Program-made: the position numbers and the translations under genes
NCBI RefSeq assembly: GCF_017084525.1
Contig: NZ_CP070950.1
Coordinates: 372,001-436,000, forward strand
Direction of reading: 5' to 3'
DNA from: Conexibacter sp. SYSU D00693
Lineage (GTDB): Bacteria > Actinomycetota > Thermoleophilia > Solirubrobacterales > Solirubrobacteraceae
DNA: 64,000 nt
Shown here: positions 28,653 to 36,335 of the stretch, piece by piece
Layout of the letters: every line of letters starts with the position of its first letter
Numbering within the stretch: the first letter of the stretch is position 1
Notes under the pieces: generated by a model
What the model saw: only the letters and a program-made list of their open reading frames with translations
The model's database searches: none
Told to the model about the DNA's origin: nothing

Positions 28653-29010
28653 GTTCGAGGTCCCGCACGACGCCGCGCTGCACCAGCACCCCGACGAGCC
28701 CGATCGTCACCAGGCCGCCCACGAGGATGATCGACCCGAGGCCGAGCCACTCGCCGACGCTGCCCTCGACGTCGAGCACGCCCAGGCCGGCCGGGACGAA
28801 CAGCAGGCCCAGCCAGGCGAGCAGGAGGTCGCCCGACGGCTCGACCCAGGCCAGGCGCACGACGCCGAGCTCGAGCAGCGCGAGGAGCAGGACCATCCCG
28901 ACGACGCTGCCGGGCAGCGTGACCGGGAGGATCGATGCCAGCGCCTGGCCCGCCTCGAGCAGCCCCCAGAGCAGCAGGAAGGAGGCGGCGAGGCGGAGCA
29001 GGCGGGCCAC
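28645..29010 (-). CDS. lrgA: LrgA/CidA-family membrane protein
   Basis: 121-aa protein with four predicted membrane helices, matching holin-like LrgA/CidA (LLLWGLLEAGQAL, LPGSVVGMVLLLALL, LLFVPAGLGVLD). It probably forms a complex with the co-transcribed LrgB. The start is GTG 29010, supported by TAGGCT 7 bases upstream. A longer frame from GTG 29055 is rejected because its first residues (MPGTRH) are just the palindromic repeat translated. It lies 10 bp beyond the DUF4396 stop, so the three genes may share a transcript. Confidence 0.82.
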   Translation of the reverse strand: MARLLRLAASFLLLWGLLEAGQALASILPVTLPGSVVGMVLLLALLELGVVRLAWVEPSGDLLLAWLGLLFVPAGLGVLDVEGSVGEWLGLGSIILVGGLVTIGLVGVLVQRGVVRDLERG

Positions 29011-29020
29011 CCGCCCGAGC

Positions 29021-29665
29021 CTACGAGGCCGGGACCGATGGCGGGTGCCAGGCACCCGTCACCCGTGCGGCGTGCTCGCCGCCGTGCGCCGGCTCGTCGC
29101 CGTCGAGTGCCTCGGCCACCAGGACGGCGGTGCCGAAGGCGAGGGCGACCGCCGCGAGGGCGCCGACGACGCGCGGCGACGGCCCGCCGTGGATGCCCGT
29201 CCGGTGCACGACGGCGTGGCCCTTGCCGCGCGCGATGAGCCACCGGTTGACCGGGATCGCCACGGCGCCCGCCACCGCGAGGGCGAAGGACAGGCTGCCC
29301 CAGAACAGGACGTCGCCCAGCCCCGCCTCCATCGCCCCCGGGACGGCGACCATCACGAGGTTGTCGACGACCTCCATCGTGGCGATGCTCAGCGTGTCGG
29401 ACGCGAGGGCGATCGGGACGACCGCCGCGAGCGCGAGCCCGCCGCGCAGCAACGGGATGCTGGTCAGCAGGTAGCCGAAGAAGAACGCCAGCGTCACGGA
29501 GATGGCGACCGTGCCCAGCTCCGAGAAGCCGGCGGCGGTCCCGATGACCATCCCCAGGACCTCCCCGATGGCGCAGCCGGTGAGGCAGTGCAGCGTCGCG
29601 CTCAGCGCCACACCGGTCAGCGCGCGGCCGCCGTCGGGCAGGTCATGGTGCTCGTGGTGGTCCAT
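29021..29665 (-). CDS. DUF4396-domain membrane protein
   Basis: 214-aa membrane protein. N-terminus MDHHEHHDLPDGG is histidine-rich, followed by LTGVALSATLHCLTGCAIGEVLGMVIGT, the DUF4396 core with Cys-x3-Cys in a membrane helix, and about five or six helices in all. Related proteins are often found near copper or other metal-handling genes; with a CsoR-like operator at 29676-29692 a metal-linked role is plausible but unproven. The last residues (RVTGAWHP region) are encoded by a palindromic repeat, so the C-terminus seems to have been extended by that element. ATG 29677 is an alternative start. Confidence 0.75.
   Translation of the reverse strand: MDHHEHHDLPDGGRALTGVALSATLHCLTGCAIGEVLGMVIGTAAGFSELGTVAISVTLAFFFGYLLTSIPLLRGGLALAAVVPIALASDTLSIATMEVVDNLVMVAVPGAMEAGLGDVLFWGSLSFALAVAGAVAIPVNRWLIARGKGHAVVHRTGIHGGPSPRVVGALAAVALAFGTAVLVAEALDGDEPAHGGEHAARVTGAWHPPSVPAS
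29043..29057. repeat. GGGTGCCAGGCACCC palindrome
   Basis: Perfect 15-base palindrome (odd centre) of the GTGCCAGGCAC family, inside the 3' end of the DUF4396 gene and just upstream of the lrgA start. Confidence 0.75.
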
Positions 29666-29675
29666 GGCGACCAGC

Positions 29676-29692
29676 ATACCCCTATGGGGTAT
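29676..29692. promoter_or_regulatory. CsoR/RcnR-type operator ahead of DUF4396 gene
   Basis: ATACCCC-TAT-GGGGTAT: 7-bp perfect arms around a 3-base centre. C-tract/G-tract dyads with TA flanks are the known operator form of the CsoR/RcnR family of copper, nickel or sulphur-stress repressors. It sits 11 bp before ATG 29665 and overlaps the alternative ATG 29677. No csoR gene is in the window. Confidence 0.55.
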
Positions 29693-29718
29693 CAGGGACG
29701 ACTACGGTCAGCCACACC

Positions 29719-30216
29719 ATGCCCGAGCTCCGTGGCGAGAAGGTGGTCCTGCGCGACGTCCGTCCCGAGGACGGGCCGGCACTGCGGGCGATGCACGCGG
29801 CGCCCGAGGTCGCGGCGTGGTGGGGCCTGCCCAAGGACGACTTCCTCGAGACCGACGACGACGCCGACACGCTGCTGGCCATGGAGGCCGACGGGCAGCT
29901 CGTCGGCTACCTGCAGTTCTACGAGGAGCGCGACGCGGACTGCAAGCACGCCACGATCGACCTCTTCCTCGACCCCGGTCACCACCGCCGGGGCCTCGGC
30001 AGCGACGCGCTGCGCACCGTGATCGGCCACCTCGTCGACGACCGCGGCCACCACCGCATCACCATCGACCCGGCCGTGGACAACGCGCCCGCCATCGCCT
30101 GCTACCGCGGCGTCGGCTTCCGCGACGTCGGCGTGATGCGCGCCTACTGGCGCGACCTCGACGGCCGCTGGCGCGACACCCTGTTCATGGAGCTCGTCGT
30201 GCTCGAGGACGGCTAG
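29719..30216 (+). CDS. GNAT acetyltransferase, aminoglycoside 6'-N-acetyltransferase-like
   Basis: 165-aa single-domain GNAT protein. It opens LRGEKVVLRDVRPEDGPAL, has the AAWWGLPKDDF segment and LDPGHHRRGLGSDALRTVI (acetyl-CoA pyrophosphate loop, about 90-108), then DPAVDNAPAIACYRGVGFRDVGVMR. This is the layout of AAC(6')-type enzymes, but environmental relatives acetylate many amines, so no resistance claim is made. TACGGT lies 10 bases upstream of ATG 29719. The stop overlaps the convergent DUF6510 stop by 4 bp. Confidence 0.82.
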   Translation: MPELRGEKVVLRDVRPEDGPALRAMHAAPEVAAWWGLPKDDFLETDDDADTLLAMEADGQLVGYLQFYEERDADCKHATIDLFLDPGHHRRGLGSDALRTVIGHLVDDRGHHRITIDPAVDNAPAIACYRGVGFRDVGVMRAYWRDLDGRWRDTLFMELVVLEDG

Positions 30217-30482
30217 ACCGGCGTCCGCGGCGCCTCGACGACCCAGCTGCCCTCCAGGTGGACGACGCGGTGCTCGCCGGCGACGACCACCCGCAGCGCG
30301 ACGTCGCCGCAGCCGGGACAGCGCAGGACGAAGCCCGCGCCCTCGTACAGCCGGTGCGCGCCGATGGCGGCGACCTCGCCGCAGCCGTCGCAGCGGCGCA
30401 GCATCGAGGTCATGTCGCCGCCCAGCAGCTCGCTCAGCACGCCACCGAGCGCGTTGCCGTCGAGCCAGGTCTCAGCGGTCAT
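30213..30482 (-). CDS. DUF6510-family zinc-ribbon protein
   Basis: 89-aa protein with two CxxC knuckles (CDGCGEVAAIG and CPGCGDVALRV, about 31-34 and 55-58) and the N-terminal DGNALGGVLSELLG motif of the DUF6510 family. It lies 6 bp after the ferredoxin-reductase-like gene, itself 2 bp after a sulfite-oxidase-like gene; this trio is a recurrent actinobacterial arrangement as I recall it. The zinc ribbon may help assemble or regulate the redox pair; that is inference. Confidence 0.75.
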   Translation of the reverse strand: MTAETWLDGNALGGVLSELLGGDMTSMLRRCDGCGEVAAIGAHRLYEGAGFVLRCPGCGDVALRVVVAGEHRVVHLEGSWVVEAPRTPV

Positions 30483-30488
30483 GTCAGG

Positions 30489-31241
30489 TCAGCTCCCGGT
30501 CGGGCCGAAGCGCTCGGCGTGGATGGCAGACGGTGCGTGGCCGAGCTCCACGAGCAGGTCGGCGACGTGCTCGACGAACCCGGTGGGGCCACAGACGAAG
30601 ACACGTGGCGCCGCGGACGCCGGCGGCCCCGCGGCGCGCAGGAGGGCGGCGTCCACGCGGCCGGTCGCGCCCGTCCAGCCGGCGGGCGCGCTGCGCGTGA
30701 AGGTCTGGTGCAGCCGCACGGACGGCGAGCGCGAGACCAGGTCGTCGAGCTCGGTCGCGTAGAGGACGTCGCCCGCGCCCCGCGCCGACAGCACGAGGTG
30801 GACCTCCGCCTCGCTGCCCTGCGCGGCGTGGTGGCGCAGCATCGCCATCAGCGGCACGAGCCCCGAGCCGCCGGCCACGAGCAGCAGCGGCCCGCCCTGC
30901 TCGGCGCGCCAGGTGAAGTGCCCGCCGATCGGCCCGCGGACCTCGAGCTGGTCGCCCTCGAGCACCTCGTCGACGAGGTACGGCGACACCTCGCCGTCCT
31001 CCAGGCGCTCGACGGTGATCCGCAGGACCCCGTCCTCCGGCGCCGAGGCGATCGAGTACGACCGCTGGGCCTGGTAGCCGTCCTCGGCGGTCAGCCGCAC
31101 GTCGACGTGCTGGCCGGCGCGGTGGCCCGGCCAGTCGTCGACGTCGAGCTCCAGCGTCCGCGCTGCCGCGGTCTCGGGGACCACGCCGGTGACCGTCGCG
31201 ATCCGCCAGAGGACCGGGGCGCGCCGTTCGAGCGTCGCCAC
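30489..31241 (-). CDS. FAD/NAD(P)-binding oxidoreductase (ferredoxin reductase-like)
   Basis: 250-aa protein of the ferredoxin-NADP reductase superfamily. FAD-binding barrel about 1-100 with RSYSIASAPED (the RxYS motif), then the nucleotide-binding domain with LLLVAGGSGLVPLMAML (about 138-154) and RVFVCGPTGFVEHV near the C-terminus. There is no 2Fe-2S ferredoxin domain, so it needs a separate electron partner. GTG 31241 lies 2 bp after the stop of the sulfite-oxidase-like gene, so it probably supplies or accepts electrons for that molybdenum enzyme. Confidence 0.87.
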   Translation of the reverse strand: MATLERRAPVLWRIATVTGVVPETAAARTLELDVDDWPGHRAGQHVDVRLTAEDGYQAQRSYSIASAPEDGVLRITVERLEDGEVSPYLVDEVLEGDQLEVRGPIGGHFTWRAEQGGPLLLVAGGSGLVPLMAMLRHHAAQGSEAEVHLVLSARGAGDVLYATELDDLVSRSPSVRLHQTFTRSAPAGWTGATGRVDAALLRAAGPPASAAPRVFVCGPTGFVEHVADLLVELGHAPSAIHAERFGPTGS

Positions 31242-31243
31242 CC

Positions 31244-31849
31244 TCAGTCGCTCCAGTACCGCTGCTCCCGCCACGGGTCGCCGTGGTTGTGGTAGCCGGC
31301 GAGCTCCCAGAAGCCCGGCTCGTCGTCGATGGTCAGCGTGATGCCGCGGACCCACTTCGCGCTCTTCCAGAAGTAGAGGTGGGGCACGACGAGCCGCGCC
31401 GGCCCGCCGTGCTCGGGGTCCAGCGGCTCGCCCTCGAAGGTGTGCGCGATCCAGGCCTTGCCGTCGACCAGGTCCTCGAGCGGCAGGTTCGTGGTGTAGT
31501 CGCCGTCGCACCACGCGCTGACGAACTCCGCCTCGGTCTCGACGCCCTCGAGCAGCGTGTCGAGCGAGACGCCGGTCCACGTCGTCCCGAGCTTCGACCA
31601 CTTCGTGACGCAGTGGATGTCGACCGTGAACGTCTCCTGGGGCAGCGCCAGCAGCTCGTCCCACGACCACGTCCGCGCCGCGTCGACCGCGCCCTGCACG
31701 GTGAAGGACCACTGCTCGAGCGGCGTGCGCGGGGTCGGCCCGGCCGACAGCACGGGGAAGTCGTCGACGACGTACTGGCCGGGCGGGACGCGCGCGGGGT
31801 CGACCTCCCGGCGCGGGCGCCCGCGGAAGCCACGGGAGATGGGCGGCAT
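31244..31849 (-). CDS. Molybdopterin-dependent oxidoreductase, sulfite oxidase / MsrP-like
   Basis: 201-aa protein with the Oxidored_molyb fold. Key features: PPGQYVVDDFPVLSAGPTP at the start, FTVDIHCVTKWSKLGTTWTG containing the Cys that would ligate molybdenum (about residue 79), and HLYFWKSAKWVRGI plus HGDPWREQRYW near the end, the latter recurrent in YedY/MsrP-like proteins. No twin-arginine signal is visible and it lacks the C-terminal dimerisation domain of true sulfite oxidases, so it may be cytosolic. Operon with the reductase and DUF6510 protein. Substrate unknown. Confidence 0.87.
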   Translation of the reverse strand: MPPISRGFRGRPRREVDPARVPPGQYVVDDFPVLSAGPTPRTPLEQWSFTVQGAVDAARTWSWDELLALPQETFTVDIHCVTKWSKLGTTWTGVSLDTLLEGVETEAEFVSAWCDGDYTTNLPLEDLVDGKAWIAHTFEGEPLDPEHGGPARLVVPHLYFWKSAKWVRGITLTIDDEPGFWELAGYHNHGDPWREQRYWSD

Positions 31850-31899
31850 GGCGGCCGATCGTGTCACGCCGGCCCGCGCCCGTCGAGGCCTCGGAGCTC

Positions 31900-33039
31900 C
31901 TACTCGCAGCCCACGCCGTCGCCGTCGGCGTCGAGGCGGTACTCGTCCGGGCCGGTGACGGTGTACGGGCCGCCGAGCTCGCCGCAGTCGTAGTCGCGTC
32001 CCGTCGGCACGCAGGGTGAGTAGGAGGGGTGGCAGCCGGTCCGCGGCGGTCGGGGTGGATCGGGCGGTGGAGACGGCGCATCCGTTGGCTTGGGCCTCGG
32101 GCACGCGCTCCTGCTCAGCCGCACGCGGCCGCCGCCGACCTTGCGCGCCGTCACGCCGGTCGCGACCCACGTCCCACCCCGTCGGGCGAGCACCCACCGC
32201 ACGCGGAAGAACTGCCGCACGACGTCGCCCGAGCAGGCGTCGCGGTCGCGCGAGCGGATCGCCACCCGGACGACCGCCCGCCCGGAGACCATCCGCACGC
32301 TCGCGCGGTTCACCTTCGTCCCGAGCGAGCGCCGGAACCCGGAGCGCCAGGCGTCGTAGGGCCCGAGCCGGCGCCGGACGCTCGCCGACAGCAACCGCCA
32401 GGCGCTGCGATGGCGTCGCTCGTTGAGCAGGAAGTAGAAGCGGCGGACGACGCGCTCCGCCTCGTCGGCCGGTGAGACGTCGTCGGCGTCGTCGGGCGCC
32501 GGGGTCGTCGCCTCGGAGGGCAGGGGCCTGTGGAAGTCGCCCGCGCAGTCGCGCCACACGCCCGTCACGGCGGCGCGCGCCGCCGTCTCGGCCTGCTGGT
32601 AGCTGGTGACCCGCGCGAACGGCGTCGGCGCGCCGAGGAAGACCTCGCCGTAGCCGCTGGCGATGACCGCGAGGCCGATGTCGGCGCCCGCGACGGTGTC
32701 CGCGTAGGCCAGGACCCGCCCGGCGCTGTCGACGAGGCCCTGGGAGGGCTCCGTCGTGAGCGTGACCTGCTGGCCGGTGAAGCTGGCGACGACCGCCGCG
32801 GCCTGGCGCGCGCCGCACTCGCCGGCAGCGTCGTCGCGCTCGATCTCGGGCGCGTCGACGCCGATGAGGCGGACCGTCGCCGTCCGGCTGTCCGCTCCCC
32901 GCACCTCGACGGTGTCCCCGTCCAGCGCCCGGACGACGGTCGCTGCGACCTGCTGCTGTGCCTGTGCCGCTGCCGGCAGCGACCCGCCGACGGCGAGCGC
33001 GGCGACGGCGATGACCGCACGACGGACCCCTGACCCCAT
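31900..33039 (-). CDS. Secreted thermonuclease-like protein with excalibur domain
   Basis: 379-aa exported protein, signal peptide about 1-27. Residues about 30-165 are a staphylococcal nuclease-like domain (VVRALDGDTVEV, TVRLIGVDAPE, with acidic and Arg positions typical of the fold). A middle region (about 185-310) is basic and lacks a recognised domain. The C-terminus (about 335-379) is an excalibur calcium-binding motif: DCGE, then DEYRLDADGDGVGCE with the DxDxDGxxCE signature. It would degrade extracellular nucleic acids, perhaps linked to DNA uptake by the pili; that link is speculation. AAGACT precedes the start by 6 bases. Confidence 0.88.
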   Translation of the reverse strand: MGSGVRRAVIAVAALAVGGSLPAAAQAQQQVAATVVRALDGDTVEVRGADSRTATVRLIGVDAPEIERDDAAGECGARQAAAVVASFTGQQVTLTTEPSQGLVDSAGRVLAYADTVAGADIGLAVIASGYGEVFLGAPTPFARVTSYQQAETAARAAVTGVWRDCAGDFHRPLPSEATTPAPDDADDVSPADEAERVVRRFYFLLNERRHRSAWRLLSASVRRRLGPYDAWRSGFRRSLGTKVNRASVRMVSGRAVVRVAIRSRDRDACSGDVVRQFFRVRWVLARRGGTWVATGVTARKVGGGRVRLSRSACPRPKPTDAPSPPPDPPRPPRTGCHPSYSPCVPTGRDYDCGELGGPYTVTGPDEYRLDADGDGVGCE

Positions 33040-33093
33040 GGCGCAGTCTTGACGCTGCGCGCAGGGCCCTGCAGCCCGGTGCGACGAACGGCG

Positions 33094-33345
33094 CTAGAGG
33101 GCCGGCTCGCCCTCGACGGCCCGGCGCTCGAGCTCGCGCCAGGCGTCGGCGTCCATCACGTCGAGCAGCGGGTCGCGAGCCAGCACGTAGCCGAGGCCGT
33201 CCTCGCTCTCGGTCACGACGAACCCGGTGGTGCGGGTGCCGGCGATCGTGGTGAGGGGGAAGTGGGCGAGGAAGAGGACGAGCTGTGCCGGGAGCCGGAT
33301 GACGGCACCGAAGAGCGACAGTCGTGCGGAGAGGGAGGAGGGCAT
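33094..33345 (-). CDS. Small hypothetical protein with one membrane segment
   Basis: 83-aa protein. A hydrophobic N-terminal half (LSLFGAVIRLPAQLVLFLAHFPL, about 8-30) is followed by a soluble, acidic half (VVTESEDGLGYVLARDPLLDVMDADAWRELERR). It may be a membrane-associated peripheral protein. Codon usage is typical of the window. No family recognised. It stands alone between the nuclease gene and a 105-bp gap that holds a GCGCTC-c-GAGCGC dyad and nothing else I can name. Confidence 0.5.
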   Translation of the reverse strand: MPSSLSARLSLFGAVIRLPAQLVLFLAHFPLTTIAGTRTTGFVVTESEDGLGYVLARDPLLDVMDADAWRELERRAVEGEPAL

Positions 33346-33450
33346 GGGCCAGGCGGACGCTAGTCCGGTTGGGATCGCGCTCCGAGCGCTTGGTCACACA
33401 CCGGATGCCCGGTGGACGGATGGCGGATGCCAGGGGCGTCAGCACATGAG

Positions 33451-33570
33451 GTGCTGGGCACGTCGGCGTTCGTGTTCCTCTTCTTCAGCAACCGCCTCGG
33501 CTGCTTCGGGTCGCTCGTCGTCTCCCTCGTGGTGACGCTCGTGCTGCTCGCGCTGATCGGCGTGCTCTAG
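33451..33570 (+). CDS. Tiny membrane peptide (39 aa)
   Basis: Frame from GTG 33451 to TAG 33568 encodes LGTSAFVFLFFSNRLGCFG followed by a continuous hydrophobic helix of V/L/I/A ending LALIGVL. Strong G/C third positions and the helix suggest a real single-pass membrane peptide. ATG 33427 is an in-frame alternative within a degenerate GATGCCAGGGG repeat-like sequence. The stop overlaps the convergent MFS gene. Role unknown. Confidence 0.5.
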   Translation: MLGTSAFVFLFFSNRLGCFGSLVVSLVVTLVLLALIGVL

Positions 33571-34820
33571 GCGGCCAGCGGCGCCGGGGCCGGCGCCGCC
33601 GCCCTCGTGAGCAGCGGGCGGACGCTGGCCAGGACGCCGGCGACGAGGATCCCGGCGAAGACGAGCAGGGCGACGCGCGGCTCGAGCTCCTGGGTCAGCA
33701 GGCCGAGGCCGACGACGGGGACGACGAGCCCGAGGTAGCCCGCCAGGAAGAGGCCCGCGAGCGCCTCGGCGCGATGGTCGTCGTCGGCGATCTTCGCCAC
33801 GGTGATGACCGCCCCCTTGAACAGGCTGCCGGCACCGCCGCCGAGGACCACGCCGCCGGCCAGGAACAGCGCGAGGCTGGGCGAGGGCAGCCACAGCGCG
33901 AGGACGAGCGCGGCCGCCCCGAGGACCATCGCGCCGCCGCCCATGGCGACGAGGTCGCGCTCGCCGCGCGAGGCGAGGACGACCTGGGAGGCCGCCGAGG
34001 CGGCGAAGACCACGAACGCCGCGAGGCCCGCGAGCGCGCGGGACGGATGGCCGAGCTCGCCGGCCAGGAACGTCGGCGCGAGCGACGTGAAGAGGCCGAA
34101 GGCGGCGAAGCCGAGCAGCGCCCCGCCGCTGGCGCCGAAGAACGCGGGACGGGCGGCGGCCGGGACGACGACGCGCTGCGGCCGGTAGGCCGGGCGCGCC
34201 GCGTGGGCCGTGCGCGTCTCGGGCGTGCGCCAGACCAGCGCCACGGCGAGCAGCAGCAGGGCCAGGAACACGAGGTACGGGACCGTCAGCGGCGAGGTGA
34301 CCCACTGGGCCAGCACGCCCGACACGAGCGGGCCGAGGCCGATGCCGCCGAGGTTGGCGGCGATCGCGACGACCTCGGCGCGCCGCGGCGGCGCGTCGGG
34401 CCGCGCCGCGCGGTGCAGCTCGGCCAACCAGGCGGTCGCCGTCGCCGTGACGGCGCCGACGCCCAGGCCGCTGACGGCCCGCGCGACGAGGAGCCCGGGG
34501 ACGTCGCGCCAGACGAGGAAGACGACGGCGCTCGCCGCGCTGACCAGCAGGGCGGGGGCCAGCAGCCGGCGCCGGCCGTGGACGTCGGAGAGGTGGCCGA
34601 CGAGGAAGAGCGAGGCCAGGACGCCCGCCGCGTAGGCGGCGAAGACGATCGTGACCGTCAGCGAGCCGAAGCCGTCGCGCGCGGCGTAGATCGCGTACAG
34701 CGGAGTCGGGACCGCGGAGTACGCCATGACCACGAGGAAGGCGAAGGCGACGGCCCAGAAGCCGTGACGGTGGCGGAGCTCAGGCACGAGGACAGCGTCC
34801 CGCGCGACGTCATCGCGCAC
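33567..34820 (-). CDS. MFS transporter
   Basis: 417-aa major facilitator with about 12 predicted helices. The loop 2-3 signature is VGHLSDVHGRRRLLAPALL (about 75-93), and the fifth-helix ARAVSGLGVGAVTATATAWLAEL (about 113-135) resembles drug/H+ antiporters. Substrate unknown. It is divergent from a LysR-type regulator 50 bp away, whose predicted box lies between them, so the transporter is the likely regulated target. GTG 34820 is used; GTG 34787 (VPELRHRHGFWAV) is a good alternative that begins just before the first helix. Confidence 0.85.
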   Translation of the reverse strand: MRDDVARDAVLVPELRHRHGFWAVAFAFLVVMAYSAVPTPLYAIYAARDGFGSLTVTIVFAAYAAGVLASLFLVGHLSDVHGRRRLLAPALLVSAASAVVFLVWRDVPGLLVARAVSGLGVGAVTATATAWLAELHRAARPDAPPRRAEVVAIAANLGGIGLGPLVSGVLAQWVTSPLTVPYLVFLALLLLAVALVWRTPETRTAHAARPAYRPQRVVVPAAARPAFFGASGGALLGFAAFGLFTSLAPTFLAGELGHPSRALAGLAAFVVFAASAASQVVLASRGERDLVAMGGGAMVLGAAALVLALWLPSPSLALFLAGGVVLGGGAGSLFKGAVITVAKIADDDHRAEALAGLFLAGYLGLVVPVVGLGLLTQELEPRVALLVFAGILVAGVLASVRPLLTRAAAPAPAPLAA

Positions 34821-34843
34821 AACGCAGAGTCTCGATGGTCGTC

Positions 34844-34858
34844 ATCTCCGAGAGAGAT
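34844..34858. promoter_or_regulatory. LysR-type T-N11-A box
   Basis: ATCTC-CGAGA-GAGAT: 5-bp perfect arms, a T-N11-A palindrome, in the 50-bp gap between the divergent MFS and LysR genes. Its last base begins the TAGCCT hexamer of the LysR promoter, consistent with autorepression. Confidence 0.5.
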
Positions 34859-34870
34859 AGCCTCCGGGCG

Positions 34871-35821
34871 ATGGAGCTGCGCCACCTGACCGCGTTCGTC
34901 GCCGTCGCCGAGGAGCGGTCCTTCACGCGCGCCGCCGACCGCCTGCACGTCGTGCAGTCGGCGGTCTCCGCGACGCTGCGGGGCCTCGAGGCCGAGCTCG
35001 GCGCCGCGCTCGTGGACCGCAGCACGCAGCCCGTCTCGCTCACCGACGCCGGCGAGGCGTTCCTCGTGGAGGCCCGCCGCACGCTCGAGAGCGCGCAGGC
35101 GGCGCGCGACGCGGTCGACCAGGTCCGCGGCGGCTTGCGTGGCACCGTCCGCCTCGGCGTCATGCAGGCGCGCCGGTCGCCGGGCGCCAGCGTCCCCGAG
35201 GTCCTGCTGGCCTTCCGCGAGCGCCACCCGGCCGTCGAGGTCGTCATCGGCCACACCGGCGGCTCGACGGAGATGGCGGGCCACGTCCGCGAGGGCGTCC
35301 TCGACCTCGCCTTCGTCTCGCTCACCGACCGCCGCCCCGCGGGGCTCGACCTCCTGCCGCTGACCACGGAGCCCGTGGCGCTGGCCTGCCACCCCGACCA
35401 CCCGCTGGCCGGCCGCAAGGAGGTCGAGCTCGCCGAGCTCGTCGACGAGGTCTTCGCCGAGGCGCCCATCGGCTGGGGCACGCGCATGGCGGTCGAGCAG
35501 GCGCTCGCCGCCCGTGGGCTCACCCGCAAGGTCACCTACGAGGTCAACGACGTGGCGAGCGTCGTCGAGTTCGTCGAGCACGGGCTCGCCATCGCGCTCA
35601 TGCCCGAGTCGTTCCTCGCCACCCAGGCCCACGGTCGCGTCGTCGCCGTCGCGCTCGCCGACCCGCCGGCGTTCCGGACCTACCTGGCCAGCTCGTCCGA
35701 GCGCCGGCTCAGCGCCGCGGTCGTCGCCCTGCGCGACACGGTCGCCGAGCTGTCCGAGCGCGCTACGCCGCCGCGGCGCGCGCGGCCGCGGCGACCGCCA
35801 GGACGTCCGCGCGCTCGTTGA
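34871..35821 (+). CDS. LysR-family transcriptional regulator
   Basis: 316-aa regulator. Winged helix-turn-helix about 1-60 (MELRHLTAFVAVAEERSFTRAADRLHVVQSAVSATLRGLE), then a LysR substrate-binding domain (about 88-295) with GTVRLGVMQARR and GLAIALMPES. TAGCCT lies 7 bases before ATG 34871, so the transcript is probably leaderless. The last 20 residues are an Arg/Pro-rich tail that overlaps the convergent rnhA gene by 59 bp and may be read-through of an original stop. Divergent partner is the MFS transporter; the effector is unknown. Confidence 0.88.
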   Translation: MELRHLTAFVAVAEERSFTRAADRLHVVQSAVSATLRGLEAELGAALVDRSTQPVSLTDAGEAFLVEARRTLESAQAARDAVDQVRGGLRGTVRLGVMQARRSPGASVPEVLLAFRERHPAVEVVIGHTGGSTEMAGHVREGVLDLAFVSLTDRRPAGLDLLPLTTEPVALACHPDHPLAGRKEVELAELVDEVFAEAPIGWGTRMAVEQALAARGLTRKVTYEVNDVASVVEFVEHGLAIALMPESFLATQAHGRVVAVALADPPAFRTYLASSSERRLSAAVVALRDTVAELSERATPPRRARPRRPPGRPRAR

Positions 35822-36293
35822 GCTCGTTGCCGACGTGGCCGCGCACCCAGTGCCAGCGCACGGACGCGTGGCGCGTGCACTCGGCCTCGAGCGCCTGCCA
35901 CAGCTCCTGGTTCTTGACCGGATCGCCCCCGGCGGTCTTCCAGCCGCGCTTCTTCCAGCCGGCCATCCACGACGTCATCCCGTCGTGGAGGTACCGCGAG
36001 TCGGTCACCACGCAGGCCAGCGACCCGTCGGGCAGCGCGCGCAGGCCCTCCAGCGCCGCCGTCATCTCCATGACGTTGTTCGTGGTGTGCGCCAGGCCGC
36101 CGCTGAGCTCGACCGGGGCGCCGTCGCCGTCCTCGCAGACGAGCGCCGCCCAGCCGCCCGGGCCCGGGTTGCCCTGGCAGGCGCCGTCGGTCCACACCAG
36201 CACCTCGCCGAGCGCGGCCTCGGGCATCGTCCCCGGCAGGGACTTGGCCTTGCGCTTGAAGGGCGGCTTGCGGGACGACGACGCGGCGGGCAC
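35763..36293 (-). CDS. rnhA: Ribonuclease HI
   Basis: 176-aa RNase HI degrading RNA in RNA-DNA hybrids. The four-carboxylate site is visible: Asp in VWTDGACQGNPGPGGW, Glu in NNVMEMTAALEGLRAL, Asp in VVTDSRYLHDGM, and Asp in ELNERAD; HWVRGHVG carries the catalytic-loop His. GTG 36293 gives a 22-residue Lys-rich N-terminal extension (PPFKRKAKS) and is favoured by TACCCT 8 bases upstream; the internal start at 36227 would give a 154-aa protein of E. coli length. The 3' end overlaps the LysR gene. Confidence 0.93.
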   Translation of the reverse strand: MPAASSSRKPPFKRKAKSLPGTMPEAALGEVLVWTDGACQGNPGPGGWAALVCEDGDGAPVELSGGLAHTTNNVMEMTAALEGLRALPDGSLACVVTDSRYLHDGMTSWMAGWKKRGWKTAGGDPVKNQELWQALEAECTRHASVRWHWVRGHVGNELNERADVLAVAAAARAAAA

Positions 36294-36335
36294 GGCGGCG
36301 CAGGGTACGGCGGCCGGCGGACGGCGCGGCGGCCG

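Noticed and set aside
29011-29055. Longer lrgA start at GTG 29055
   Set aside because: Again the first residues are translated repeat (MPGTRH) and would overlap the DUF4396 gene; GTG 29010 has a promoter hexamer at the right distance.
29719-30216. Aminoglycoside resistance gene
   Set aside because: Only AAC(6')-like GNAT features are visible; many such proteins act on other amines, and there is no mobile context.
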